Source: Reticulitermes lucifugus (lineage: Eukaryota; Arthropoda; Insecta; Blattodea; Rhinotermitidae). From it: 64,000 nt of DNA. Made by a program: the position numbers and the translations under genes. Under the pieces are notes generated by a model. The model was not told the origin of the DNA. It saw only the letters and a list, made by a program, of their open reading frames with translations, and did no database searches. The stretch covers positions 78,760-142,759 of the forward strand of contig JAKCWW010000118.1 in the NCBI GenBank assembly GCA_026260175.1, written 5' to 3'. Numbering within the stretch: the stretch's first letter is position 1; each line of letters opens with the position of its first letter. Shown here in pieces: positions 13,553 through 26,529 of the stretch.

Positions 13553-13650
13553 CTACTCTTCAGACACAGGCAGCTCATTTTTTCGAAACGTCGGTAAATT
13601 TATACAATTCGACATGGCTTTCCAACCCAGAAGAAACTACTCTGCGGATA
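13553..13650 (+). repeat. Repeat subfamily with CTTCAGAC...CGAAACGTCGG motif
   Basis: The motif is followed by gtaaatttatacaattcgac and atggctttccaacccagaag. The copies near 24515-24605 (minus) and 33014-33078 (plus) have the same downstream block, roughly ACAYGGCGTWACATCCC. It is an interspersed repeat, not a gene, although short frames across it look protein-like. Confidence 0.5.
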
Positions 13651-16206
13651 GGCCTATTTTAGAAGCAGGTATGTTGGACGTTCCATAAAATGTTCTGAAC
13701 AGTTCCGATTTTCAGCCATATTTACCCACAATAAAGTCCACTTTTCTTAAAGCCACACATGGGCATGTTCATGTACATCATGAAAAGCTAATCAAATTTT
13801 ATTAGCTGGCATCAATTGAATTTCCTAACTTGGAAAGGACGCCGTTTGGAGTTTTGCGTGTTTATGGAGCAAGCCTTCAAATCTTCTAACTTCATTTAAT
13901 CTTGTCCACAAATATGTCTTCGTACCATTACACTAAACCATATAACGCTATGTATAGTGTGTCGTGGCCATGAAGTAATCAATTGGAATATAAATGTAGC
14001 CTATAGTATGATTTTCCAGACCAGCGTCCTACTTCCCAGCACACAGCAAACTCCCATGCAGTGAATGCTTACTTGGTTACCAGCTGACTGTCCAGTCCAT
14101 CCCTGATACAAGTCCAGTTTACCCCCCACCCTCGAACTCTGTAGTTAGTTCTCCATCCATTGCTGAAAGTCTACACAGTGTGTGCTAAGGTTAACTCGGC
14201 GTTTGGCGGTGACGTCCCGAGAGACAGGTTCGTAAAACCTCCCGTGGAGCCCATTTCATGTAATTACTAAACTCGATGTGGTGAAACAATATATACACGT
14301 GTGCCTAACGTCCAGTAGATAGACTAACCAACAGGCCATTTGTTTTTAAATTATTTTCAGATATAGGCTACCTACTACATTTAAATGCTAATGCATAAAA
14401 TTCGGGCTTCACTGTGCAGTGCACTCCATAGAAGCCAATGATTTGCTCAGTCAGATAACAGATGTTGATGTTTTCGCATTTTGATTAGTAAATCTTTAAT
14501 TCCGCGTGATGACATTAGTGAAGTCTGCTTTATTCAAGTGCTTAACAATATCGATTTACAGGTAAACAATACAATATAAATAAAAGCAGCATCGACAACA
14601 TTAGAAATAATAATAATAACAATAACAAAGTAATAATTATTTCTATTACAATAGAAAATCTCAAACAATTTTTCATTGCAGGTCTAATGAAAGTTAACTA
14701 CTGATAAAAATAAATAAGAAGTTGGATAAAAGCAACAAACAAAGAAGAAATGTTACTTGCTTTATAAAAAAAATTTCTGTGGCGAACAAAACAACAATTA
14801 AGAAAAAGTCAAGGAAATTTAGCGAAAGGGCCAGGTCGAAGGAATGAGAAAACATTTTTTAGGAACCAAATATTCGACTCCCAATTTTGCAGTGCATAAA
14901 TCAAAACAAACATTTTCTGTAGCATAATCATTTATTTACTGGCATCAAATAATATCTAAGTCGAATTTAAACTCTTTACAGGATATACAAATGCTGACTT
15001 GTTTACTCTGCTATGTCTCCTAGTCTTTTAATTCCCGGGCGCTAACTTCTGATGATCTCTTAAAAAAGGCTTTTAATTGGTGGATAACATGAGAAAATAT
15101 TATCAAGTTTTTTTCCAAACCAGTCCAATATATTTCGATTTTTGAGATAACACAATATACATGTGACTTTTGTTTAATTGTCTGAAAACTGTAAGCAAGA
15201 GAAAGAAGTGTATTTAATAGTAATAAACTATGTTTCTCTTATTTTCCTTAAACTCTTTTCGTAAGATTTTTCACCCATTTAAGTATTTAGTTAGAGAGGC
15301 TCGGGATTACCTCATAAAAGCGTGTAGGTCATTCTATAGATTGCCTGTTATTGTATCCAATTTTAACTAATATTTAAGTTAAATATGTAATGAATTATAT
15401 TGAAATTCTTCAATATAATCTGTATGAGACTTACTTTGTTCGTTCCCAATGTGTTACTATATGTGGGAAATAAAGAACTAACATAGTTAAGCTGTTTGTC
15501 CCATCTTTGAAACTTTCGTTTTGAAAGCACCAATGGTAATTCATCTGTTACGTGGTCCACAAGTCTTAAGTGAAAATGTAGATTTCAAAGTTTTTTAACC
15601 TATTTAGTATTATCCAGATTTTATACAGGTCTGTTGCATGTACACAGATATACCTACGATTATATATATTTATAAACACTTATTGTAATATACCTTGTAA
15701 TGGATTACTTTTACGCATCAATTATTAGTTAATTTCAATCTACCTACATAAGAAAACAGTTTCAAATACTTCTACCCTGAAGGAGGAGGCAATAGTATTT
15801 GCCGAAATATTGGTGCAAAAACAAGACTACGCAATGCAGTAACTCAGAAAACAACAACATGAAACAGCTAAGACTTTCCTGACACAGGCAGCCTAAGTTA
15901 ATAGGCAAACCTGAACAAATATTTTGTGTACGGTCGTAACTTTGTGCAGTAAGTCTTAAGTAACTAAGTTTGTCATTCTCCAACCAAATATGGCTAAAAC
16001 TTTAATATTAAATTAACTCTGCTGCTATCCCAGAATTTCAGTTAGGGTCTTATCTTAGTCTCCTTACTTAAGCAGGTTTGAACTTTTAGGAAGGTGTGCT
16101 TTACAAAATATGATTTTCAACCGAACCTTTTCACTTTGCATTCAGGACAAAGTCCCTCATATTAAAAGTGAGCTGTTTCAAATTTTACAACTTTAAGTCA
16201 CAAAAA

Positions 16207-16246
16207 ATTAATATTCATCATCATAATCGTCATCACCACCACCCCA
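16207..16246. repeat. CAT/CAC trinucleotide tract
   Basis: It is an imperfect run of CAT and CAC triplets (ttcatcatcataatcgtcat followed by caccaccacc). Confidence 0.8.
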
Positions 16247-17244
16247 TTACCATCATATTTTAATTTCTTCTCCGGTTTATTGATACACGTGTGAAAGTTT
16301 TATATTGTTATTATCGTTTTAAGTTACTTAATATTTATCGATTGATGGTAAATATGGTAGAGGCATGTGGATATTTTATAGCGGATCCAAAATATTAGAT
16401 GGGTATATACTACCTAATGATATTTTTGAGAATTATATGCCTGCGTCCAAAATATTTTTGACATGACGTTTTCTCTCTTAACAATCCCATATACACGTAT
16501 TTTGACAGGTTTTTCTCTATCGGAATATACAATAGCATACAGCTAGAATATCTCTAGACCATGGACCAAAAATATTCAAATATTACATGACGTAGTAAAG
16601 TGGAGACTAGGACGAAAGAGAAAGATATTTTGACCAATGGATTTTGAGTACAGTATAGACATTTAATTACATAGTATATTAAAAAATGTAACTGCATGAA
16701 TGAAATAAACTACATGTTATTTTAATACAGCCAAATACACAAAGTTTAAGGGAATAACATAATATTTCAATGTGGATGTTAGCTGTGTCTTAGTAGAAAG
16801 ACAATCATTTTTACGATAAGCAGAAATGAAAATGAAATAATAATTACACAAAAAGTACATAGGCTTTGCTATGTGACATTAAATCTCTAGCTTTATTGAA
16901 AATAGTTTTTTCTAGACATCTACACTTAAATGCAAAGAAAAATCTTTTATTTCCATCGAGACTGAGGTGAAATACCTCAGCGCTATATTATCTTTGTTAA
17001 AAGTAGGTATAATAGGCTATTGACACTTTAAATCTAATGGTAAATATATATGCCAGTATATAAATATGTATTTTATTACCTTTAAGTGAAAATATTATAT
17101 ATGTCAGTATAATGACTATCATTCATGAAATAAATAGACCTGGAACATAATAGCAGAAAACATTCTGGTACAGTATCGACCTAACCGCCGTGGGGTATGT
17201 GTTTGAAGTGCCACTGTGTGCAAGGTGTGTTTGGTGTGTCGCAG

Positions 17245-17359
17245 CCGTGCAGAACGAGCGTCAACCCAGAAACACAGCAACGATCCGACCAGAGGCGCTT
17301 CTCGAGATGGACCAAGAGAGGGCGCTAAGAGAAGCTGCAGTTGCTGTCGGTGTTTTTGG
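17245..17359 (+). CDS. Hr51: Hr51 (NR2E3/PNR-type nuclear receptor), internal exon: C-terminal extension of the DNA-binding domain
   Basis: This exon encodes the stretch just after the zinc fingers of an orphan nuclear receptor that binds DNA in the nucleus. The reading contains AVQNERQPRNTATIRPEALL and ends REAAVAVGVFG. VQNERQPR is the signature after the zinc fingers of the PNR branch; tailless and NR2E1 have VQHERGPR there. The acceptor is tgtgtcgcag, with a poor pyrimidine tract, and splits an alanine codon (G|CC). The donor is gg|gtacgt and leaves two bases of a glycine codon. The open frame continues upstream of 17245, but that part does not resemble the family, which places the splice site at 17244. 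An upstream exon ending ...KD + G is required and was not found in the window. Orthology to insect Hr51/unfulfilled is inferred from recalled family sequences. Confidence 0.9.
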
Positions 17360-18627
17360 GTACGTATTTTCCCTATTTTTAAATTATGAATTTGTGCTGT
17401 AAGTAGACTTACTAAATCTTCTTCTCCGTTCATTGCTTTTTCGAAGTAAATGATGTCACTGGGGTTTGAATTCCTTTAGACGGTGACTAGACGCGCTGCT
17501 GTATTTTACGTACAAGACCACCGGGTGTCACATACCCTAGAAGACAACAGTCTTAATTTGCACATAATAATATCTGTAACTACAGAAAAATCTATTGCAT
17601 CATGAATGCAGATTCATATTTAGAAATTCTTCTGTGTGTACAGATCTCACCTCCATTCTCACAAAAACATTAGTTATCTAATAAAATAAGATTTCCCTTT
17701 TCCGTAGAAACATTAATATTTAAGATATTTCGTAATGGAGGCAATGGAATCAATACTACCTCTTCAGTCACATATAATAATATAATTCTTAAACATTTTT
17801 TCACATTTTAAACTCGCTACATTTTTCGGCATTACTTCAGATTTAACAAGAAAAAATTCCGAGGTTTGTTCATATAGTGTATTTACACAAATATGTTCCG
17901 TATAATTATTGCAGTCAACAGTGATCATTTCCCAATTCATCTATCATTAAATGATTATTTTATCTAAAGGTTCTCTGTGAGATAGGAACTTAACTTTATA
18001 TGTAATGTAGATGAATTTGAGTCTTCAAAGAGTTAATGTGTGATTTTGATGAGAAAGTTTTCTGCATATTATTATGGATGAAAGACGTTCAATCTATTAT
18101 TAGAACCGATGATAACATGAGATATAAACAATAAAATTAATTCGCAATTCAATCGTGTATATTTTCGTAAGATTTTTGGCGTATTGATGTGATGCGTCTA
18201 TCAATGTGAGCACTGTGTGGAATAGAATTAAATGTAATGTTGTGTAGTGAATACATGTTTTTAACAAATATTTGAATTTTTACCTTTAGAATGCAATGAA
18301 GGGAGGTGTTTGTGGATTGACATTCATTGAAGAAACTAAAACCTAAAGATGGTACTCCATGTAGTGTTTCCATTTAAGATGTTTCTATTCGTGAAGGAAC
18401 TGACATTTGCTAAGTAACTAAAGTTTCACGTTACGTGTGTTCTGTGTCTTCTTCACCATCACGCACACCATTATTTATCACGTGCTCATACTCCATACAT
18501 ATTTCAGTTTCTGTCTTAAGCAATGCAACTCCAATTTATAGAAGCTGGTTATTGGGTTTTCAGGAGACCTTAAGTGTCCTAACGTTGATATGTTGCAAAA
18601 CCAGATTAATTCTATACGTTGGAATGT

Positions 18628-18660
18628 CCTTGATGATGGCCGAAGCCGAAACATGTAGTT
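18628..18660 (+). repeat. CTTGATGA...GAAAC motif copy
   Basis: The sequence ttgatgatggccgaagccga then aacatg has stem GGC/GCC with loop CGAA before GAAAC, as in the other motif copies, but with an extra T in the first block. Flanking stem I pairing is absent. Confidence 0.45.
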
Positions 18661-21509
18661 ATGTGAGCACTTACATGTATTTTCTTTGTAGTTAATTTTA
18701 TGAATCCGTCAGTAACACAGACTATGGTCCTATGCTTTAGAATAAATAAACGACAGTGAAGGTTAAAATGTAAAAAACAGGAAATGAAGTGACTAGCCTA
18801 ATTTGAAGTAATGTCTCGAAATTTGCTGGAGGAACTGGAAAAAATAGCGATAAGATTAGTCAGGCTAGTTTGTGTCACCTTGGAAATTCGAAACAGGTAC
18901 TCGCCGATGACAAATAAAAAGCATTGTCCTGGAGCCACTTGGCTTGGCAGGGTAAATGTTAATGTGATTGTAAAATAAAACTGAATAATTTGAAACTGAT
19001 GTAACAGAATATATTAAAATTTTAAATTTCTACAATAATTTTCACCTGAGATCCCTTAAACTAAAATAAAAATTTTATTTCATAAACCAGTAGAGCTTAC
19101 ATAACACGAGGTCCACTTACGTAGTCCACTACTTCGAGCTATAGATATGATTTATTTATGACATTTGAATTTGTCTTTTACCTTATTTATGTGTATGGGA
19201 CCATAGGTATGTCTAGTATGCAATAAGATTTGGTGTCCTGAAAACGATGTCTTCAGACAAGGAAAGAACAAACATTGTGTTCGTATGTGTTGGATGCTTC
19301 AGTGCTTAAATGAAGTGACGAAGCAGATTCTGTTTCATAGTACGTGAGGCCTCCTGTGATATAGTAAGTTTATCTTTAAGGATGAGAGGTGGTGGATTTG
19401 GAAAGGGGAGATCGTTCCTTGAATTTTCTATCAATAACTTATTTGTATTTATTAGAGTATGTAGTAATTTCCTCAAATATATTATCGACCTTAATTTTCT
19501 CACTTATGCCATTATTTATTTTTAGTTATTGTAAAAGAAGCAGGAAGTTACATAACAAGAATTTCTGTAGTTTTTAGGCGTGCAGACTACCTAGTAATGT
19601 TAGCGTTGTTTAGAGGGTTGGAAAGAGCGTATAGCTAGAAGTATGTGATAAGGAATACATGCAGAACTTTGATGCGAATAATACTTGTTGAAAGACCACT
19701 TTGAAGACCGAGGACAATAGCAAAGGTCTCTTAGGAGGAAGAGCTTTGGAATTTGGTAGCTTGATGGAACTGGCTTATGATATTGCCCAGTAGCAGGTTT
19801 TGGGAATGGTAATGTTGAACCTGCTCATTCTATTACCAGATTCCTAATTAATTAATTAATATACTTACAAAAATTTAATTACATATATTCTGAGAAAGTA
19901 CTATAAAAGCACCCATAATCATATATTTCAGATCTCCCCATAATCGCACGTATTATATATATCATGTCAGGTTCTTTTATAAGTCTTGTGATTAGCCTGA
20001 ATGCAACAATAAGAAAGAGACTAAATTGTAATTTGAAACTTTCTGACCAAATCTGGGATAGTAACGTTGATTTAAACAGGTAAATCTCCTTCAAATGAAC
20101 GCCCCCACCTCTTCAAAATGTTACATTCTACCAATATTGGCAAACACGTTCATAATCCTTGTAACATAGCATGTAACTTTATACCACATAAACCAGCAAC
20201 CTGAATGCTACCCACGTGTCCATTTGTAAAAGAGCTATAAGCCAATACTAACATAGCGAATCAAACAAGAATAAAGCTGCTGGATACATACGCCTCTTGT
20301 AAAGTTGTTGTTTGTTTCGCAGAAAGAAATAACCTACATCTAGTTTTCACTTTGCATTAGGCCACGACTTTATATTAATTTAGAATATAACGCTCCGTGC
20401 AACGTATTCGGTATACCACAAATTTTAATAGTTCTTCTTTTAATTTACAGCGAATTTAACAATTTCATGGATACATAATACATTATAATGATATTATTAT
20501 TATATCCCCGTACTAAAACTGCAATATTAAATTAATTATGTGGTACAAATTTCGAATTAATCCAATTAAACACCAACGTACCGTTATATTTAACTGTGAT
20601 TGATTGTTGGAAAGAGACAAATGAGAGGTCATTAGCGATTTAAATGTTTCGAATTTTGGACATCAAACTGTAACGTAAAACTACATAATTCAGTAGTTTA
20701 ATTGATTAATAAATTGTATTAAAAACACACACACGTCCCCTGTGAAGTCACATAGTATGACTGAAACACTACATCATTATGTAGGATTTAGTTTTTCGAT
20801 TTCCAAATATGGGTCACAAAATTTTTGTGGGATGGGAGCAAAATATTACTCTAGGCCTAATTATTAAAACTGTGGGAAGTTTTAATATTGCTAAAGCAGA
20901 ACGCACAAGTGGACATTATTCTGTAACTTTTCGGTTCTTTTCACATTCCCATAATATATATAATAATCTTATACTGCTTATAACTGTCCAATTTTTTCCA
21001 GCCACAATTATTGACGTGTTTCTACATAGAAATTATGAACGGAATTCCTGTTTCTTCCATTTCGGATACTAGAATTTTAATTCTTTTCAAGCTACACTGT
21101 TTTCGTCTTGATTGAAGACACTGGCCATTATAATCTGCGTTGTTTACATGGTTAATGAGACCAGTGACAGTCATATCTCCAAATTGTGTCACCGGTTAAT
21201 GGTAGTTATTTATGTCTTTTAAGTAATAGATGTTATTGCAAGATATGCGGCCCCTACAGCGGTGCCAGCATTCCTAAATTATGAGATTTGACGCCGTGCA
21301 ATTTAATAAATAGCTAATAATATGTCGGAGGATTTGTTGCCTCCGTCTGCCTCAATATAATGACGTCAGTAAGCAGAAGACCATACTCTTGAAAATAAAT
21401 TATTTGATTATCAATAAAATAAAGAAAGATTTTAAAAATAAAACCCACTATGCTAAACGTTATTTAATGCCGTTTTCTACTTTAAGTGATTATAAAAATA
21501 ATAGGTTGA

Positions 21510-21816
21510 ATCACCCTGAAAATAAATCACTATTTAAAACACCAACTGGATGCACCTTTATTCTAAAAATGTGTAGATCTTTAAAACATTTCAATGAAAT
21601 CCAACATATGTTTCGGCTCTGTACAGAGCCATCCTCAGGGGTTCTTTTGTCACTAAAACTGCATATAATTTATAATAAAAGCGTAATTTCCTTGGTTCAA
21701 TTTTTAAGCACAGTTTTTCACTTTCACTGTTATTGTGCACAGTCACTTATGTTTCTTATATTACTAATAATTTAGTATTATCNTAGTATGTGCTGATGCA
21801 TGGTACTGTTTCTTAT
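21510..21816. repeat. Foldback element, left arm
   Basis: The arm is about 300 bases and is the reverse complement of 21880-22200 with only scattered mismatches and small indels. Shared blocks run from ccaactggatgcacc (21542) to ggtactgtttcttat (21802). On its minus strand it carries a hammerhead-like motif at 21603-21645. One N is present at 21783. Confidence 0.93.
21603..21645 (-). ncRNA. Hammerhead-ribozyme-like motif, left foldback arm
   Basis: Read on the minus strand: CTGAGGA, one extra T, stem GGCTCT-GTAC-AGAGCC, GAAA, CATATG, then TT. The catalytic blocks CUGANGA and GAAA and an NUH site (GUU) are present. Stem I (GAACCC with GGATTT) has one mismatch. The extra T between CUGANGA and stem II departs from the canonical core. 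The role is inferred from architecture only. Confidence 0.4.
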
Positions 21817-21879
21817 TCCGTGAGGTGTGTTCTTGTGGTGTGTGCTGTACCTGGTTGTGTATGAGACTGGATGAGTCTC

Positions 21880-22200
21880 ATAAGAAACAGTACCATGCAT
21901 CAGCACATACTACGATAATACTAAATTATTAGTACTATAAGAAACATAAGTGACTGTGCACAATAACAGTGAAAGTGAAAAACTGTGCTTACAAATTGAA
22001 CCAAGGAAATGACGCTTTTATTATAAATTATATGCAGTTATAGTGACAAAGAAAACCCCTGAGAATGGCTCTGTACAGAGCCGAAACATATGTCGGGTTT
22101 TATTGAAATGTTTTAAAGATCTACACATTTTTAGAATAAAGGTGCATCCAGTTGGTTTTTTAAATGGTGATTGTCAAAAATGCACGGTGATTTTAGATTA
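21880..22200. repeat. Foldback element, right arm
   Basis: This is the inverted copy of the left arm across a 63-base spacer (21817-21879). The spacer itself ends in a small inverted repeat, tgagac...gtctca. The outermost 20 bases or so are less well matched. No target-site duplication was established. Confidence 0.93.
22052..22101 (+). ncRNA. Hammerhead-ribozyme-like motif, right foldback arm
   Basis: The order is AAAACCC, CTGAGAA, T, stem GGCTCT-GTAC-AGAGCC, GAAA, CATATG, TC, GGGTTTT. Stem I pairs perfectly over seven bases, stem II over six, and stem III is minimal with cleavage site GUC, as in type I hammerheads of retroelements. The core block is CUGAGAA instead of CUGANGA, a change expected to inactivate, and there is an extra T before stem II. 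Confidence 0.4.
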
Positions 22201-23770
22201 AAGTTTCTGAAAATAAAGTTTTAATTATACGGAAAAGGCAGCAAAGAGGGCTGGTGGAGTTAACCTAAACACAAATGAGGAAAACCTAGAAAAACGGCAG
22301 TCACAAGTCGGCTTTCTCTTCCGAAATCGAACACGGAGCTTCGGAAATACGAAGAAATTTTGCTATCCTCAACGTCACAACATTAGATTAATTGGCTTAT
22401 ATAATCATAGAGTGCCCAGACTCCTAGTTCGTTTCATAGAGTGATCTTTGCCGTGCAGTAAGAGAATGAGTCTGCAGAACCGTACTGGTGTGTAACAATA
22501 TTTTCCCACTCGACTGAGAGCCATCTTTGACACATAACACGTGTGTCAACAGGCCCGCAATGCTGGCAGGTCGTGCGTTCACATAATTTCATGCACACCA
22601 GTTGTTGTTTGAAACTCGTGTTTTCCACCTGACGTGCTGAGGCTCTGTTTCCACTGAAAGAGAACTTGTATTCTGCGCAGTTGCATCAAAGACGCTTCAG
22701 TCAATATATCTTGATACTGTGTTGTTATTCTGACCATCTGAATCAATAATTGATGCCAGCCACCTGAGTGTAACATAAATTAACAGCATAAACAGTCTCG
22801 TTTTCTATGTGTTTAATTCTGTGGAAATACAAGAGTACAACGTCCCACGCTTCATGCCGTAAGGTCGTTGATGGCTGTGCCTATTTTAAGTCATGACGGA
22901 GCTCGAATTTGTCACGAGTCGTGGGAAAGAAGAAAACATATTTTTGCGTGTTATTTGCACAAACTGCATAAAATCAATCGTAATATAGAGGCACCTTCCT
23001 TTCGCATTCTTAAAATTCTGCAGTGCTGACACATTTCCATTAATTGTGTTTGGAAAGTAAAAAATTAAAATTGTTAAGTTAATTGAATATTATTTTGAAT
23101 AAAGTAAATAAAGCTCTTACTTTATATTAACACTTTGAAGAATGAAATAAAATTACATTATGTATAAATATTTAGTTCTATGTTACAGAGAATAAAATAT
23201 GCTTTTATTAGAAAGCAGGAGGTTAAAAATATTAACTACTAGGGTTTGAAGGATTAAGCGCGGGTATTTATTAACCTGTTTTCTCAGAAAGGCCTTAATA
23301 GATACACATAATTTTACACAATATATGTAATTCATATACACAAATTTTATATACAAGTAATATAATTTTAATATTTAAAGAAATAAGAGGAAAATATTTG
23401 CTGACGCTCAGCCCTTAAATGTTATGAGCAACTCTGTCAATGTAGGATTTTTTCTGTACCAGATGAAACTCACTGCTGTTATTCGTCTGTTGAACATATT
23501 ATATATTTAAGTATGTACAATTAAGTTTCGTTGTGGCAATGATAATTCCTGTCAATAGATATGTAAATACTAGGGGTTTATTCACTCTACGTTTAAATGA
23601 TTGTGTTATACTGGCTGAATATAGCAAACAGAATGTAAAACAAGATTGTTTTTATATATTTCCTTATTTATTTATAATCTTTCTATCATGATGATATGTA
23701 AAAGAAGTGACGCTAGAACGCGCCTCTCCTTTTGTGATTTTATAGCGTGCACAGGGACAAAATTTCTTTT

Positions 23771-23812
23771 ACTACTACTACTACTACTACTACTCTACTA
23801 CTTATACTACTA
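23771..23812. repeat. ACT trinucleotide microsatellite
   Basis: About nine ACT units with one interruption (tctactactt), then an imperfect continuation to about 23850. Confidence 0.9.
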
Positions 23813-24514
23813 CCAATAGAACTTACCACTACTATACTACTACTATTACTAAATTGACAGATTCGTCTAACATTGAAGATTTCGAAAGAAATTCTTAGCC
23901 TAAAATGGAGCAGATTTTTAAGGGCGTATGTGGACAGAATTACGAAGGTACATTATCTAGTTCCCTTCTGGTTATTCTTCTGTTACTGCATGGTGTGTAA
24001 TTTCTAGAAAAGCTATTGGCGTATTCTCTAGTCACCGCTCATCATCTTCAAGGTCAGTCCCATATTCACATATGTTTCTGATGCTAATATTTCCTGCAGG
24101 AACATCGACGATTTAATGACTTTTCTCTTTGGCTTACTGACAGTTTATCCTCATAATCTTACTGCAGTAAGTTTTGGTTTTATATTTGGACCAAATTTAT
24201 GTCTTTATTAACTTCATTTCTGAATAATGTCCTTCTTTATTCCTTTTTTGTATTATCTAACATTATCATTTGAATTTCTTGTTTCATTTGCAGTTTTTTT
24301 TGGAGTCCTGGTACATAATTGTTTTCATTGCTGTTGTTAAGCTCTTCAATATATACACAGCTTGAATGGGATTTTATTACTACCTTTTATTAAATAATGA
24401 GCAAATCATTCTTGAGACGTTAATAATTTTTTCACTAGACAGGATATTTCCAGACTTACATAAAAATCGAAATTTTATCACTGCCAGGCTGAGATATTGC
24501 ACGGCAAAGACTAT

Positions 24515-24605
24515 AAGATTTAAGTAATTCCTTCTGGGATGTAACGCCATGTAATGTGGTAGAAATTTATTGAAGTTCGAGAACGTTTCTACTTCATCTT
24601 CAGGC
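24515..24605 (-). repeat. Repeat subfamily with CCTGAAGATG motif
   Basis: The minus strand reads cctgaagatgaagtagaaac and, 35 bases later, acatggcgttacatcccaga. The second block links it to the copies at 13553-13650 and 33014-33078. The GAAAC block is altered. Confidence 0.5.
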
Positions 24606-25651
24606 AACACTAAAGATGGAGTTAGCAGGTTCCTCCAAAATTCGGCAATTATCTACCAGCTTACAAATCATCTCATCCAACAAGAAGGTAGTCTTCCTCT
24701 GTTAACGTGTTTAAAATAGCCAGCCATTTTCTCCTATTCAAGCCACAGTAATACAGCCCACGAATTTCTTACTTCTGTATTGTAGATTATTTCCCTTCAA
24801 TATAAACCCAAGCTTAGCCTTCTATTTTGTCCCTTTCCTGCATTATTTTTTATTATCATCATTGCTGTTGTTGTTGTTATTATTATTAATACAGGTGTAT
24901 CTTTCTAAAAATAGTAATCATAACACGCAGGCTCATCAACCCGTGCCTCTGTGTTTCATGACGTTACTACATACCTAGTAAAATAGGGACAGAAATACAA
25001 CTTTTCCTTTCATAAAGACTTTTCATAGGGGTGATCCTAAAAATATCCAATGGCTGCTTTGTGAGGACCAAAGTTCAAACTGCAATCAGAGCAACGGGCA
25101 TGTGATCACATTGCTCTTCTATGTTCTTTCACGTGTAACATGGCAACCGTTCTGACGTCAATACGTTTACACAGCAATTTTTTTTTAGATTTTGTCTAGT
25201 GAAGCATTCGTAACGGAAGGCTTTAAGCATGAATTTGCATAGCACAACACATGTTACTTGATGCCAAGTTCTTGTGTTTAAACACTGACCTTCCGTAGCA
25301 AAGGGGCTTATTACGTAATAAAACAAGCATAAATACTCCCTACTTCGTCCACCATAGGGTTACTTACCTATTTTGTAACACTGTGTACCTTATAGGAGCT
25401 GAAATTTTAAAGATGATTAACTCTTAAATGAAGGCATTAAAGTATACTGATGTAATTTGAAGAATCAAAGGACATTGAGGATTCAAATTTCAACCTATAT
25501 TCTACGGCAATATTTGCACTTCGCTTAAACAGCTGTGCATACCTTACGTATTCGTAACAGTAAGGAGTAAATTTTAGTATAGCTACGTGTGTTTTATTGG
25601 TTACGTAATAGGACACGGAAAACACAAATTTACCTCTTTTCCTACAGTGGG

Positions 25652-25908
25652 CTTTTTGTGGCGCGACAGCCCTCCTGGGGCTTAGGCCGCTCATTGTTGA
25701 GGTTGTGAGACCACACACAGTTAAACACACTATTCTCAGTAGGAATCTTCTGGACGGGGGAACGGTCCGTCGCAGAGACCTCTATCTGACAACACACGAC
25801 ATTCCGAAGAGACGGACATCCATGCCTCCGGCGGGATTCGAACAAGCAATCCTAGCAAGCGAGCGCCTGCAGACCTACGCCTCAGACGGCGCGGTCATCG
25901 GGATCGGC
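25652..25908 (-). repeat. SINE family C, nearly full-length copy
   Basis: The minus strand starts gccgatcccgatgaccgcgc, has box B-like ttgttcgaatcccgcc, the body gtcgtgtgttgtcagataga and gtccagaagattcctactga, and ends gggctgtcgcgccac then AAAAAG. It matches the copy at 11749-12056 throughout and supplies the part lost in that gap. Confidence 0.88.
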
Positions 25909-26529
25909 CCTATAGAAGATTTCTCCTTAAAACTCAGGAGGTACTTGTGAAAAATTCCATCTGTAACTACGAATACCACAAACAAGCCTACCTCTGGTCC
26001 AATTTTATCCATTTTAAAGCTTAAATGAAATTGAAATATTAGGATTTCATTGAATGAACTCCTAAAAGGGGAGCTAGGAAGTATAAGCATAAGAAATAAG
26101 CTAGATATATGCTTCCCTGTTTTCTCGGCCAAGAAACACAACTGTTCTCTTCATTACTAATTAATCTGAGATTGTTTTTTGTTGTATTTAAAATCGCAGG
26201 CGCAATAAACGTTTAAAATATGGGAAATTGTCTTCATTAAGTAGTGAAAAGGCAGCTTGGTGAGATTGGCAAGTTTCCCATGTGTCTAAAGTTTAAATAT
26301 TCCGGCAATATTGAGCAAGGTGGTACAGACTAAGACGCACAATCTAATTTCTTCTATTGCTGCTATCTTGTGGTGACTGATTGGTAAGGACTTGAGATTG
26401 TCATTTGATTTCCGTAGAAACAAACAAAAAAAATCGGAAAATTTACAAATTTAAATCCTGATAGAAAGTGACCAATTATGTAGGCTTAATTTTATTTAAT
26501 TAATTAAGTACTTATTATAAATCTTTCTT

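Larger units (their letters stand above)
1..17244 (+). other. Non-coding stretch, probably an intron of Hr51
   Basis: No exon of the receptor and no other recognisable protein was found here. The downstream exon at 17245 needs an upstream donor in phase 1, and the zinc-finger exons must precede it, so this stretch is probably the 3' part of an intron. That is inference. By eye it holds SINE-like elements, microsatellites, an RTE-type LINE end at 9850-10476 and long AT-rich sequence. The 119-codon frame on the minus strand at 8855-9214 resembles nothing I recognise. A single small exon could have been missed. Confidence 0.55.

Noticed and set aside
17190-17244. Open frame continuing upstream of the first Hr51 exon, starting with ATG at 17190
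   Set aside because: The residues before AVQNERQ do not resemble the nuclear-receptor DNA-binding domain, and an AG acceptor at 17243-17244 gives the correct phase; it is intron.
21389-21775. 128-codon frame over the foldback left arm
   Set aside because: It is AT-rich, lysine/asparagine-heavy chance coding across a repeat arm; the inverted arm does not preserve it.
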